DNA of 64,000 nt from Symbiobacterium thermophilum IAM 14863 (GCF_000009905.1 NC_006177.1:186001-250000); one strand, 5' to 3'. Shown: positions 11,793-19,832, numbered from the stretch's first letter. Numbers and translations: made by a program. The notes: generated by a model not told the origin, from the sequence alone.

Positions 11793-12452
11793 GTGACGGC
11801 CATCGTTGAGTTGGAGCCCGTGCTTGACGCGGAGCTGGATCTGATTGCGCGCTGCCAGGCAGGAGACCGGCAGGCGTTCGAGGAGCTGTTCACCTTCTAC
11901 CGCGACGACGTGTTCCGCTTTGCCTACCTGGTGGTGCGGGACGCGAACCTGGCCCAGGACGTGGTGCAGGAGACCTTCCTGAAGGTCTTCCGCTCGATCG
12001 CCAACTTCCAGTTCCGCTCGAGCTTCAAGTCCTGGCTCTACCGGGTTGCCGTGAATGAGGCGATCACCCTCCTCCGCCGACGCAGGATCAAGGAAGAGCT
12101 GGATCCGGCGCCGGGGGCCATCCAGGAGCACCAGCGGGATCGGGTGGACCGCGCCTGGCAGCCAGAGGAGGCCGTGCTGGACAGCGAGGAACGCCGCCTC
12201 CTGCACGTCGCCATCGGCCGTCTGGACCCCGTACACCGGACGGTGATCGTGTTGAAGTACTTCCACGAGTTCTCCGATACCGAGATCGCGGCGGTGATCG
12301 GCTGCCCGCCCGGAACGGTGAAGTCACGCCTGCACCGGGCCCGGGAGCTGCTGCGCCACCACATGGCGCGCCAGGCGGGCCGGCCGGACCTCATCGCCCT
12401 GTCCTACACCCGGCTGTCGGCCAAGACGCCGCTTGTGCCTTGCGAGGAGTGA
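11793..12452 (+). CDS. ECF-type RNA polymerase sigma factor
   Basis: The protein is 219 aa from a GTG at 11793 that sits in a G-rich ribosome-site-like stretch, so the exact start is uncertain. Region 2 is clear (CQAGDRQAFEELFTFY, VVRDANLAQDVVQETFLKVF, FKSWLYRVAVNEAI), as is region 4 (LDPVHRTVIVLKYFHEFSDTEIAAVIGCPPGTVKSRLHRARELL). It directs transcription of a small extracytoplasmic regulon. The next gene, starting five bases after the stop, encodes a small one-TM protein that is the likely anti-sigma partner. The AT-rich DNA upstream (GTATAGTAATTTG) probably carries the promoter. Confidence 0.94.
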   Translation: MTAIVELEPVLDAELDLIARCQAGDRQAFEELFTFYRDDVFRFAYLVVRDANLAQDVVQETFLKVFRSIANFQFRSSFKSWLYRVAVNEAITLLRRRRIKEELDPAPGAIQEHQRDRVDRAWQPEEAVLDSEERRLLHVAIGRLDPVHRTVIVLKYFHEFSDTEIAAVIGCPPGTVKSRLHRARELLRHHMARQAGRPDLIALSYTRLSAKTPLVPCEE

Positions 12453-12456
12453 GACC

Positions 12457-12831
12457 ATGCGCGTCGACGAACGGAAGATCCGGCAGTATCTGCGTTCGGA
12501 GGCCACGCGCGTGGTGCCGCCCCCGGATATGTGGGAGCGCATCCAGCGGGAGATGGATCGGGACCGGCTGCGCCAGGAGCGAAGGGCCCTGCGCCGGCGG
12601 CTCTTCAGCGTGCCCCGCGTGGCCGTCGCCGCCTTTGCGGTGGTCATGCTCGGGTTCCTGGTCGCGCCATACGGACTTGCGGCACGCCAGATGACGCTGC
12701 TGCCGGGGCGCTGGTTCGGCATCCACCGCACGTGGATCGCCGCCCTGACCCCGACGGCGTGGTCCGAGGCCGGCCGCCCGGCGGTGACCGACCTGCGCTG
12801 GTCTTCCCAGGAGATCACGCTCCTCCGCTGA
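12457..12831 (+). CDS. Small membrane protein, candidate anti-sigma factor
   Basis: The protein is 124 aa; ATG at 12457 with GAGGAG just upstream, inside the end of the sigma gene region. A charged N-terminal part (about 1-45, PPPDMWERIQREMDRDRLRQ) precedes one membrane helix (about 53-72) and a short outside tail. Gene order and topology fit an anti-sigma factor for the preceding ECF protein. There is no Hx3Cx2C zinc motif, so it is not a classical ZAS-type anti-sigma factor. No family is recognised beyond this; the role is inferred from position. Confidence 0.7.
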   Translation: MRVDERKIRQYLRSEATRVVPPPDMWERIQREMDRDRLRQERRALRRRLFSVPRVAVAAFAVVMLGFLVAPYGLAARQMTLLPGRWFGIHRTWIAALTPTAWSEAGRPAVTDLRWSSQEITLLR

Positions 12832-12844
12832 ACTGGATCCGGTC

Positions 12845-12867
12845 GCCCCGCTGCGGCGGGGCCTTTT
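12845..12867 (+). terminator. Rho-independent terminator of the ECF operon
   Basis: Arms GCCCCGC (12845-12851) and GCGGGGC (12856-12862) with a TGCG loop are followed by CTTTT. It closes the two-gene sigma operon before uvrC. Confidence 0.85.
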
Positions 12868-12909
12868 CCATGGATGCGGATGGTACACTAATGGAGGAGG
12901 TGGGCGCAC

Positions 12910-14799
12910 GTGGGCCTGGAGGAGCAACTCAGACTGCTGCCCGACCGGCCGGGCTGCTACCTGTTCAAGGACGCCTCCGGACGCATCATCTACGTGGGAA
13001 AGGCCCGGAACCTGAAGAACCGGGTGCGCCAGTATTTCCAGTCCTCCCGCAACCTGACCGCCAAGGTGCTCGCGATGGTCGGCCAGATTGTGGAAATCGA
13101 ACACATCGTGACCGATACGGAAACAGAGGCGCTGGTCCTGGAGTCTAACCTGATAAAGAAGCACAAGCCCAAGTACAACATCCGGCTGCGGGACGACAAG
13201 CACTACCCGTACCTGCGGCTGACCCTCACGGAGCAGTGGCCGCGCCTGGTGGTGGCCCGCTCCATGAAGAAGGACGGGTCCCGCTACTTCGGGCCGTACA
13301 CCAGCAGCCAGGCCATGTGGGAGACCATGAAGCTGGCCCGGCGGCTGTTTCCCCTGCGCACGTGCAACGACCCTTCCCGGTATCCCCGCGGCTGCCTGCA
13401 GTACCACATCGGTCGGTGCCTGGGACCCTGCCTGCCCGACTTCGACCGACACCGGGAGTACGCCGAGGCGGTGCGCGACCTGCAGGCGTTCCTGGAGGGC
13501 CGCACGCAGGAGGTCCTGGAGCGGCTGCGCGCCCGCATGGAGCAGGCGGCGGAGCGGCTGGAGTTCGAGCGGGCCGCCGAGCTGCGGGACCAGATCCGGG
13601 CGATCGAGAAGGTCACCGAAAAGCAGAAGATCATCGCCCACACGATGGTGGACCTGGACGTCATCGCCTACGCCCGGCTGTACGACGAGGCCGGCGTGCA
13701 GGTCTTCTTCGTCCGGCAGGGGAAGCTGGTGGGGCGCGACCAGTTCCTCATGTCCGGCGCGGACGAAATGACGGGGGGCGAGATCCTGGCCGCCTTCATC
13801 CAGCAGCATTACAGCCAGACCGACTTCGTGCCCAAGGAGATCCTGGTCAGCGAGGACCTCCCGGACGCCGACGTCATCGCGGAGTGGCTCTCCGCCAAGC
13901 GGGGATCCCGGGTTGCGCTCCGCTGCCCCAAGCGGGGCGAGAAGCGGGCCCTGGTGGAGATGGTGGCGCAGAACGCGCAGGAGGCCATGACGGAGCGCCG
14001 GCAGCAGCGGGAACTGGAGCTGGCCGCGACCGAGGGCGTGCTCCGGGAGCTGCAGGCGTACCTGGACCTCCCGCGGCTGCCGCACCGCATCGAGTGCTTC
14101 GACGTCTCCCATGTGCAGGGCGCCGAGGTCGTGGCGTCCATGGTGGTCTTCGAGGGTGGCAGACCCAAGAAGTCCGACTACCGCCGGTTCAAGATGAAGG
14201 TGGACCAGAACAACGACTTCGCCAACATGGCCGAAGCGGTTGGGCGCCGGTTCCGGCGCGGGCTGGCCGAGCGGGCCGCCCAGGTGGAAGGGCGCGTGCG
14301 CGACCTGGAGGAGGGGCGCGTGGCCGAAGGCGGGGCGGAGTACGGAGGCAAGTTCGCCGACTTTCCCGATCTGCTGATCATCGACGGCGGTAAGGGGCAG
14401 CTCTCCTACGCCCGGGCCGTCATGCGGGAACTGGGCGTTGACCACATCCCCACCTTCGGACTGGCCAAGGAGAACGAGCTGCTCTGTACGGAGGACCGGC
14501 CGGACTGGATCGAGCTGCCCCGGGGCTCCCAGGCGCTCTTCCTGCTGCAGCGGATCCGGGACGAGGCGCACCGCTTCGCGATCACCTACCACCGCAAGCT
14601 GCACCGCAGGGCCAGCACCCACAGCCGCCTCGACGACGTGCCCGGCATCGGGCCCAAGCGGAAGAAGGCCCTGCTGCAGCACTTCGGCTCGCTGAAGGCG
14701 ATCCGGGAAGCCTCGGTGGAGGAGGTCGCGCAGGTGCCGGGGATCACGCTGGAGTTGGCGGAGCGGGTGAAGGAGGCCCTGGGCGGTCCGATGCGCTGA
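12910..14799 (+). CDS. uvrC: Excinuclease ABC subunit C
   Basis: The protein is 629 aa; the GTG at 12910 follows GGAGGAGGTGG. UvrC makes both incisions in nucleotide excision repair. Visible parts are the GIY-YIG nuclease (LLPDRPGCYLFKDASGRIIYVGKA, residues about 10-35), a UvrB-interacting UVR motif (AERLEFERAAELRDQIRAIEKV, about 213-235), the RNase H-like C-terminal endonuclease (ECFDVSHVQGAEVVAS and LLIIDGGKGQL), and tandem helix-hairpin-helix motifs at the end (DDVPGIGPKRKKALL, AQVPGITLELAERV). It is a stand-alone gene behind a terminator, with a short gap to the next gene. Confidence 0.98.
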   Translation: MGLEEQLRLLPDRPGCYLFKDASGRIIYVGKARNLKNRVRQYFQSSRNLTAKVLAMVGQIVEIEHIVTDTETEALVLESNLIKKHKPKYNIRLRDDKHYPYLRLTLTEQWPRLVVARSMKKDGSRYFGPYTSSQAMWETMKLARRLFPLRTCNDPSRYPRGCLQYHIGRCLGPCLPDFDRHREYAEAVRDLQAFLEGRTQEVLERLRARMEQAAERLEFERAAELRDQIRAIEKVTEKQKIIAHTMVDLDVIAYARLYDEAGVQVFFVRQGKLVGRDQFLMSGADEMTGGEILAAFIQQHYSQTDFVPKEILVSEDLPDADVIAEWLSAKRGSRVALRCPKRGEKRALVEMVAQNAQEAMTERRQQRELELAATEGVLRELQAYLDLPRLPHRIECFDVSHVQGAEVVASMVVFEGGRPKKSDYRRFKMKVDQNNDFANMAEAVGRRFRRGLAERAAQVEGRVRDLEEGRVAEGGAEYGGKFADFPDLLIIDGGKGQLSYARAVMRELGVDHIPTFGLAKENELLCTEDRPDWIELPRGSQALFLLQRIRDEAHRFAITYHRKLHRRASTHSRLDDVPGIGPKRKKALLQHFGSLKAIREASVEEVAQVPGITLELAERVKEALGGPMR

Positions 14800-14871
14800 G
14801 CGATGCCCCACGCGATGAGGCCCTGTTGTCCTAAGTAGTCCCCGATAATTAACGAAAGGATATGAATATAC

Positions 14872-15750
14872 ATGAAGAAGCGCTGGGTTGCGATGGCACT
14901 GCTGGTCTCCGTCCTGGTGCCCGGCTGCGGCGGCGCCACCTCCATTCAGACCCCGTCCGGGACGACTCCCCCCGCCGCGGAGGATCCGGCGGGCCCGGGC
15001 TCCCAGGATTCCGGACCCGGAAACGGTGAGCCCGGCGGGCAGGCGGGTGCGGAAGACCCGGCGGGCTCGGCGGATCCCGGCGAGGCGGTTGGTCCGGGCG
15101 GCCCTGCGCCAGATCCGGCGCCTCCGAACGTGACCTGGAAGCCGAGCGGCATCGGCTACCCGCTGGTGCCCAGCGACCCGTCGGTCGACCGGAAGGTGGC
15201 CATGCTCACCTTTGACGACGGCCCCTCGGCGTATACCCCCCAGGTGCTGGCCGGGCTGAGGGAGGCCGGCGTGAAGGCGGTCTTCTTCATCACGGGCTAC
15301 GGCGCGGCGCAGCACCCCGAGTTGGTGCGGCGCATCCACGAGGAGGGGCACCTGCTGGGCATCCACACGATGACCCATCCGAACATGACGGAGCTGAGCC
15401 GGGAAGAGCAGATCGCGGAGATCCAGCCGCTGATCGACCTGATCACGGAGGTGACCGGCCAGCCTCCCAAGTACTTCCGCCCGCCCTACGGCGCGTACAA
15501 CGACCAGCTTCTCGCCACCCTGGATGAGCTGGGGCTCGAACTGATCAACTGGAGCAACGGCTCGCTGGACTGGGACGGCGTTGTGGACGGCTACAAGGAC
15601 CCCAATCAGGTGGTTGCGGACGTGCTGGACCAGCTGCACCCGGGCGCGGTGATCCTGGCGCACGACACGATGAAGCACACCGCCGAGGCCGTTCCGCTGA
15701 TCATCCAGGCCCTGCGGGCGGAAGGCTACGACTTTGTGGTGCTTCCCTGA
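14872..15750 (+). CDS. Polysaccharide deacetylase lipoprotein (NodB domain)
   Basis: The protein is 292 aa. The N-terminus has a lipobox (LVPGC, lipidated Cys at about residue 22), followed by a Gly/Pro/Glu-rich linker to about residue 90 and a NodB homology domain. Catalytic motifs are TFDDGPSAYTP (metal-binding and general-base Asp), the HTMTHPNM motif 2 histidines, RPPYGAYND (motif 3) and ILAHDT (motif 5). It likely removes N-acetyl groups from peptidoglycan or another surface glycan while tethered to the membrane. It is monocistronic, with a terminator after it. Confidence 0.94.
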   Translation: MKKRWVAMALLVSVLVPGCGGATSIQTPSGTTPPAAEDPAGPGSQDSGPGNGEPGGQAGAEDPAGSADPGEAVGPGGPAPDPAPPNVTWKPSGIGYPLVPSDPSVDRKVAMLTFDDGPSAYTPQVLAGLREAGVKAVFFITGYGAAQHPELVRRIHEEGHLLGIHTMTHPNMTELSREEQIAEIQPLIDLITEVTGQPPKYFRPPYGAYNDQLLATLDELGLELINWSNGSLDWDGVVDGYKDPNQVVADVLDQLHPGAVILAHDTMKHTAEAVPLIIQALRAEGYDFVVLP

Positions 15751-15783
15751 GGGCCGCGCCCCTGGCGTGAACTGGAAAGCGAG

Positions 15784-15812
15784 ACACCCCGCCGATGAGG
15801 CGGGGTGTTCCG
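15784..15812. terminator. Terminator between convergent deacetylase and TlpA-like genes
   Basis: Perfect 10-bp arms ACACCCCGCC (15784-15793) and GGCGGGGTGT (15799-15808) with a GATGA loop sit in the 63-base gap between convergent genes, and could serve both. Confidence 0.8.
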
Positions 15813-15813
15813 T

Positions 15814-17073
15814 TCACGGCGCCACGGTCCGTCTCCGCTGACGAATCCAGGCGAGGGTGGCAACCACGGCGGCCAGGAGCTGCACCGGTGTGATCCCCGC
15901 CGGCCCGGCCGACGGCCGTGCGAGGTCGGCCAGGGTGACGGCGAGGGCGCCCAGGAGCAGGGCGGTGACCGCCCCGTCTCCCGGCGGGCCGGCCAGGCGG
16001 GAGAGGCCGAGGCTCAGGAGTCCGGCGGCCAGCAGGGCAGGCCCCAGCGCCCAGTCGGCCGGGTCAGGCGAAGCGAGGGCGCCCACGCCGGCCCCCAGGA
16101 GCAGCCCCGGAAGGGCCCGGTCCCATACCGTTGCCGAGTCCGGGACGCCGCGCAGCCCCCAGAGGCTCAGGGCGAGTCCTCCGGCCACGGCACCCGGGAG
16201 AGCCAGGCGGCCATAGGGGAACGCGAGGAGGAGCGCCGGGCTGCGCACGTACGCGCCGGGGTCCATGAGCACATAGAGCAGCTTGGCGCCCAGCACGCCG
16301 CCGACCGCCAGGTTCAGCACCAGCTCCCGCGCCCGCAGCGAAGGCCCGGGGTCAGACTCCGCCTCAGCGGCGCTCCGCCTCGCGTCCGTAACAGGGCGGG
16401 GAACTCCGGCCACGGCAGCGGCCAGAAGGACGCCGGCCAGCCACAAGAGGGCGCGGGTCGGCAGGGCGGCAGGTCCCAGGGGCACCGACTCCGGCAGCCA
16501 CCTGTTCAGGCTCCGCCCGGCCGTCGCCGACGGGGGGCCGGACACGGCGGCCGTCAGGTACTCCCGCATGGCCCGGTAGGTCAGAGGTCCGGCCACGCGG
16601 GCGGTCACCGCGCCCTCCGGGCTGATGAACAGGCTCGTGGGCATGGAGGCCACCTGAAAGGCGGTTCCGGCCTCATCGCGGGGGTCCAGCAGCACGGGGA
16701 AGCTGTACCCGTGTTCCGCGAGGTACGCCAGCGGCGCGGACGGGCTCGCCTCCCGGCCGGTGAGGTTGACGGTGAGGACCGCTGTCCCGTCGGGCAGCGA
16801 CTCGGCCAGCCGCTGAATCTCCGGCATCTCGGCGCGGCACGGGCCGCACCACGAGGCCCAGAAGTTGAGGAAGACCGCCCGGCCCCGGAAGTCTGCCAGG
16901 CGCACGGTCTGACCAGTGGGGTCGGCCAGTTCCAGCGCAGGGGCGGGGGAGCCGACCGCGGGGCGCGGTGGCCCGTCAGGGGTGGCGGCCCCGGGGCGGA
17001 AGGCGCCTCCCAGGAGCAGGACCGCCCAGATCGCCGCCGCGAGGGTTGCGTGCATCCGGCGCAGCCCGATCAC
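15814..17073 (-). CDS. TlpA-like thioredoxin fused to an Lgt-like membrane domain
   Basis: The protein is about 419 aa. A signal or anchor segment (about 8-30) is followed by a TlpA/ResA thioredoxin fold (about 38-180) with the active site ASWCGPC and the cis-Pro loop SMPTSLF, then six or so membrane segments (about 200-410). One of these, GAKLLYVLMDPGAYV with FPYGRLALPGAVAGG, resembles the core of prolipoprotein diacylglyceryl transferase. The start is ambiguous: a GGAGGTGATC site overlaps the GTG at 17073, a CTG lies 8 bases from it, and an ATG is at 17055. Exported thiol-disulfide chemistry linked to a membrane domain is likely; the function of the Lgt-like part is unknown. Confidence 0.85.
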   Translation of the reverse strand: MIGLRRMHATLAAAIWAVLLLGGAFRPGAATPDGPPRPAVGSPAPALELADPTGQTVRLADFRGRAVFLNFWASWCGPCRAEMPEIQRLAESLPDGTAVLTVNLTGREASPSAPLAYLAEHGYSFPVLLDPRDEAGTAFQVASMPTSLFISPEGAVTARVAGPLTYRAMREYLTAAVSGPPSATAGRSLNRWLPESVPLGPAALPTRALLWLAGVLLAAAVAGVPRPVTDARRSAAEAESDPGPSLRARELVLNLAVGGVLGAKLLYVLMDPGAYVRSPALLLAFPYGRLALPGAVAGGLALSLWGLRGVPDSATVWDRALPGLLLGAGVGALASPDPADWALGPALLAAGLLSLGLSRLAGPPGDGAVTALLLGALAVTLADLARPSAGPAGITPVQLLAAVVATLAWIRQRRRTVAP

Positions 17074-17159
17074 CTCCCTGTCTGTGCTTCTTTCACCTTT
17101 CGACGACCCGGAATTCGGCTCCGGTATGTATCCCGCGATTTAAGGCCATCCTCATCATT

Positions 17160-17270
17160 GTTAATGCCATCCCTCAAGAATGTTAAACAAAGGGCTTGAC
17201 GCGGGGGATGAGCGGACATATGATCAAGTTAAAGGTGCCGTTTTAGGGAAGTTAAGGGTCGGCTTTAACT
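17160..17270. promoter_or_regulatory. GTTAA repeats phased around the DUF2089-operon promoter
   Basis: GTTAA occurs at 17160, 17182, 17228 and 17251, spaced 22, 46 and 23 bases, that is near multiples of two helical turns. The last copy is half of an inverted repeat AGTTAA/TTAACT (17250-17255, 17265-17270). The array brackets the promoter at 17196-17224. This looks like a binding region for a regulator of the downstream envelope operon (inference). Confidence 0.4.
17196..17224 (+). promoter_or_regulatory. Sigma-A promoter of the DUF2089/YvlB-like operon
   Basis: TTGACG (17196-17201), a 17-base spacer and TATGAT (17219-17224) give a strong match about 80 bases before the first gene. Confidence 0.8.
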
Positions 17271-17304
17271 CAGGCTGACAGACACAGGGGAAGAGGTGAT
17301 TGGG

Positions 17305-17697
17305 TTGCGAAAGTGGCGCATGCCGAGTCAGTGCCCCGCCTGCAGCGGGGAGCTGACGGTGACGCGGCTGGAGTGCAGCCACTGCGGCACGGCGGTGGAA
17401 GGTCGCTTCGACGCCTCGCCGTTTGCCCGGCTCACGCCGGAGCAGCAGGAGTTCGTGGCCATCTTCCTGCGGGCCCGGGGCAACATCAAGGAGGTTGAAC
17501 GCGAGCTTTCCATCTCGTACCCGACCGTGCGCGCCCGGCTCGACGCGGTCCTGGAGGCCCTGGGCTACCGGGTGGACCGGGCGGCGCTGGAGGAGGAGAC
17601 CCGGGAGAAGCAGGCCCGGCGCAAGGAAGTGCTCGACCGGCTGAATCGCGGGGAGATCACCGCCGAAGAGGCGGTGGCGGCGCTGAAGAGCCTCTGA
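17305..17697 (+). CDS. DUF2089 family zinc-ribbon/HTH-like protein
   Basis: The protein is 130 aa from the TTG at 17305, which is 8 bases after GAGG; the GTG at 17296 overlaps the ribosome site. It has a zinc ribbon (CPACSGELTVTRLECSHCG), then a helical segment typical of DUF2089 (FARLTPEQQEFVAIFLRARGNIKEVERELSISYPTVRARL) that looks like a helix-turn-helix, and a C-terminal SHOCT-like short helix (LNRGEITAEEAVAALK). It heads an operon with the coiled-coil, DUF4097 and YvlD-like genes and is probably its transcriptional regulator (inference). Confidence 0.88.
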   Translation: MRKWRMPSQCPACSGELTVTRLECSHCGTAVEGRFDASPFARLTPEQQEFVAIFLRARGNIKEVERELSISYPTVRARLDAVLEALGYRVDRAALEEETREKQARRKEVLDRLNRGEITAEEAVAALKSL

Positions 17698-17710
17698 GGA
17701 GGTGGCAGCG

Positions 17711-18325
17711 GTGCAGGAGGATCGACTGATGGTCCTGCAGATGCTGGCCGACGGCAGGCTCACCGTCGAGGAGGCGGACACCCTGCTTCGGTCGCTGGAG
17801 GAGACCGCCGCACACGCCGATGCGGCAGGCGCCGGGCCCGCCCGCCGGGCGGATTCCGCGGCAGACCGGCACGAACCGGGAGCGCGGCTGCGCGTGCTCC
17901 TGCAGCAGATGCTGGACGAGGCCAACGCGGCCCTCGACCGGGCTCTGCGGTCGGTGGAGGAGCGGCTGGCGGAGCTGGAGCGGCGGGAGCCCTACCGGCA
18001 GATCCGCCAACTGGCCGATTCGCTGGATCGGGTGGCGGCGAGGGAGGCCGTAAGGGAGGCCCGGGCAGCCGCGAAGGAAGCCGTGAGGGAGGCTCGGGCG
18101 GCGGCGAAGGAAGCCGTCGAGGAAGCCCTCGAAGAGGTCGAAGAGAAAGTGGCCGACGCCATCGAAACGGCGAAGGAGGCCGTGGCCGACGCGATCGAAG
18201 CGGCCGAGGAAGCGGTGGCGGACGCGCTCGAAGCGGCTGAGGAAGCCGTTGCAGACGCCGCTCACGCGGCGGAGGAAGCCGAGGAGAACGTGCGGTTCAG
18301 GGCCTCCGGGCGATTCGGAAGCTGA
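17711..18325 (+). CDS. SHOCT-like protein with 11-residue helical repeats
   Basis: The protein is 204 aa; the GTG at 17711 lies 8 bases after AGGAGG. An N-terminal SHOCT-like helix pair (LMVLQMLADGRLTVEEADTLL) matches the one that opens the next gene product. Residues about 75-105 form a coiled coil, and from about 110 to 195 the chain is a run of 11-residue repeats such as EAVREARAAAK and EEAVADALEAA, rich in Ala, Glu and Val. Such 11-mers form long amphipathic or right-handed coiled helices and in several families bind membranes. No named family is recognised. The position in a YvlB-type operon suggests envelope association. Confidence 0.82.
   Translation: MQEDRLMVLQMLADGRLTVEEADTLLRSLEETAAHADAAGAGPARRADSAADRHEPGARLRVLLQQMLDEANAALDRALRSVEERLAELERREPYRQIRQLADSLDRVAAREAVREARAAAKEAVREARAAAKEAVEEALEEVEEKVADAIETAKEAVADAIEAAEEAVADALEAAEEAVADAAHAAEEAEENVRFRASGRFGS
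18034..18290 (+). repeat. 33-bp degenerate tandem repeats encoding 11-residue units
   Basis: The coding DNA repeats with a 33-base period, in two subtypes: units encoding EAVREARAAAK near the start and EAVADAIEAAE-type units later. The copies are diverged at synonymous and Ala/Glu/Thr positions, so the array is old or maintained by protein structure. Confidence 0.65.
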
Positions 18326-18360
18326 GCGAGTTGGCAGAGTACATGAGGAGGGTCGGCTGA

Positions 18361-19386
18361 ATGTCCCAGGAGGAACGCCTGCTCATTCTGCAGATGGTGG
18401 CGGAAGGGAAGATCACCGCCAGCGAGGGCGCCGAGCTCTTGCGGGCGTTGGAGGGGCACCGGGAGGAGGAGCCCGGCGTTGAAGCCGCCCCGCCGCGCCG
18501 GGAACGGCGCAGCGGGACCTCGGCGACGCTCGCCTCGGGCCTCTCCAGTCTGTTTGAGGAGGTCGTGGAGCGGGTGACGGGGGCGCTGACCGACTTTACC
18601 GGGCAGCGCTACGAGTTTCCCACCGAGATCACCGGGGTCTTCACGGCGGACCGGGTGCCCCTCAAGGTCCTTACCGGCAACGGCCACGTGGAGCTGAAGG
18701 GATGGGACGAACCGGGCTACAAGGCACAGATCCTGGTCAAGGCGCGCGGGGCCACCGAGGCCGACGCCCGGGCCCGGGCGCAGGACGCGTACCGGTTGAC
18801 GGCCACGGAGACGGGGTTCCAGCTGGAGACCGACCGGCGGTTCGACTGGTCGGACCTCGCGGTTCACGTCACCCTGTTCCTGCCCAAGGGGCACACCTAC
18901 CACCTGGAGACCCGTACGGGCAACGGCAACATCCGGATCGAGGGCATCGACCTCGACGACGGAACGGCCAAGAGCGGCAACGGCCGCATCACCGTGCTGG
19001 ACGTGGCGGCCGACCGGCTCTACCTGAAGTCGGGCAACGGTTCGGTGGACGTGGAGGGCGACGTGGCCGACCTGGAGGCCACCACGGGCAACGGCTCGCT
19101 GCGGGTGGTGCCGCTGGGCCGGCGCTCCGAGCGGATCCAGCTGAAGACCGGCAACGGCCCTGCGGCGATCGATACCGGGCGGCTGAGCCGGGCGGTGGGC
19201 GTCTTCATCGACGCCCACACCGGGATGGGGAGCGTCTCGGTGAACCGTTCGGACCTGGTGTACGAACTGGACGAGCGGAACATCGGCTACAAGCACGTCA
19301 TCGCCCATACCGAGGGCTACGACCGGGCCGAGCAGAGAGTGGACATTCGCGTACGAACCGGTCTGGGGTCCATTTCCGTCGAATAA
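18361..19386 (+). CDS. DUF4097 (YvlB-like) beta-strand repeat protein
   Basis: The protein is 341 aa; the ATG at 18361 follows GAGGAGGG. The N-terminus carries a SHOCT-like helix pair (LLILQMVAEGKITASEGAELLRAL). The rest is a DUF4097/DUF4098 right-handed beta-solenoid with recurring GNG turns (TGNGHVEL, TGNGNIRIEG, SGNGRITV, SGNGSVDVEG, TGNGSLRV, TGNGPAAI, TGMGSVSV). In Bacillus, YvlB-type proteins sit with YvlD and respond to cell-envelope antibiotics; LiaG and related proteins share the fold. No signal peptide is visible. It probably works with the membrane protein encoded next. Confidence 0.92.
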   Translation: MSQEERLLILQMVAEGKITASEGAELLRALEGHREEEPGVEAAPPRRERRSGTSATLASGLSSLFEEVVERVTGALTDFTGQRYEFPTEITGVFTADRVPLKVLTGNGHVELKGWDEPGYKAQILVKARGATEADARARAQDAYRLTATETGFQLETDRRFDWSDLAVHVTLFLPKGHTYHLETRTGNGNIRIEGIDLDDGTAKSGNGRITVLDVAADRLYLKSGNGSVDVEGDVADLEATTGNGSLRVVPLGRRSERIQLKTGNGPAAIDTGRLSRAVGVFIDAHTGMGSVSVNRSDLVYELDERNIGYKHVIAHTEGYDRAEQRVDIRVRTGLGSISVE

Positions 19387-19403
19387 TTCAGGTCGTGCGC
19401 ATA

Positions 19404-19439
19404 GGGGGTTCGCCGCGGCATCGACCGCGGCGAACCCCC
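19404..19439 (+). terminator. Perfect 15-bp hairpin just before the yvlD-like gene
   Basis: GGGGGTTCGCCGCGG (19404-19418) and its exact complement (19425-19439) flank a CATCGA loop. No T run follows; instead the ribosome site of the next gene begins 3 bases later. It may lower read-through or stabilise transcript ends rather than terminate fully. Confidence 0.55.
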
Positions 19440-19451
19440 ATTGAGGAGGGA

Positions 19452-19826
19452 ATGATGTTGCGTCTGCTCGTCCGTTGGGCGCTCGGCGCCCTCACCCTGC
19501 TGGCCATCGCCTACGTCGCGCCCTCGCTGGGCATCCTGCCGGGCTTCCACGTGGCCGGGTTCGGCGCGGCCCTGGTGGCGGTGGTGGTCCTCTCCCTGCT
19601 CAACCTCACGGTCCGGCCCATCCTGAAGTGGCTCTCCCTGCCGATCACCTGTCTCACGTTCGGGCTGTTCACGCTGGTGATCAACGCGGTGGTCATGCTG
19701 CTGACCGACGCACTGGTGGCCGGCTTTGAGGTGGGCGGGTTCCTGAACGCCGTGATCGTGTCGGTCATCTACGCGGTGGTCACGGCGCTGCTGTACGGGC
19801 TGGTCGAGGGGGACCAGAAGGACTGA
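19452..19826 (+). CDS. YvlD-like phage-holin-superfamily-IV membrane protein
   Basis: The protein is 124 aa with about four hydrophobic segments (near 5-25, 30-52, 56-80, 90-118). The LLNLTVRPILKWLSLPITCLTFGLFTLVINAV stretch is characteristic of the YvlD family. GAGGAGGG precedes tandem ATGs at 19452 and 19455. It closes a DUF2089/coiled-coil/DUF4097 operon, an arrangement like Bacillus yvlABCD. The role is envelope-stress related in homologues; the molecular function is unknown. It stops six bases before a convergent gene. Confidence 0.9.
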   Translation: MMLRLLVRWALGALTLLAIAYVAPSLGILPGFHVAGFGAALVAVVVLSLLNLTVRPILKWLSLPITCLTFGLFTLVINAVVMLLTDALVAGFEVGGFLNAVIVSVIYAVVTALLYGLVEGDQKD

Positions 19827-19832
19827 GGCCGC

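Noticed and set aside
12391-15678. A 1095-codon minus-strand frame across uvrC
   Set aside because: It is antisense to uvrC and the deacetylase gene, both of which have clear motifs; the composition is that of a shadow frame.
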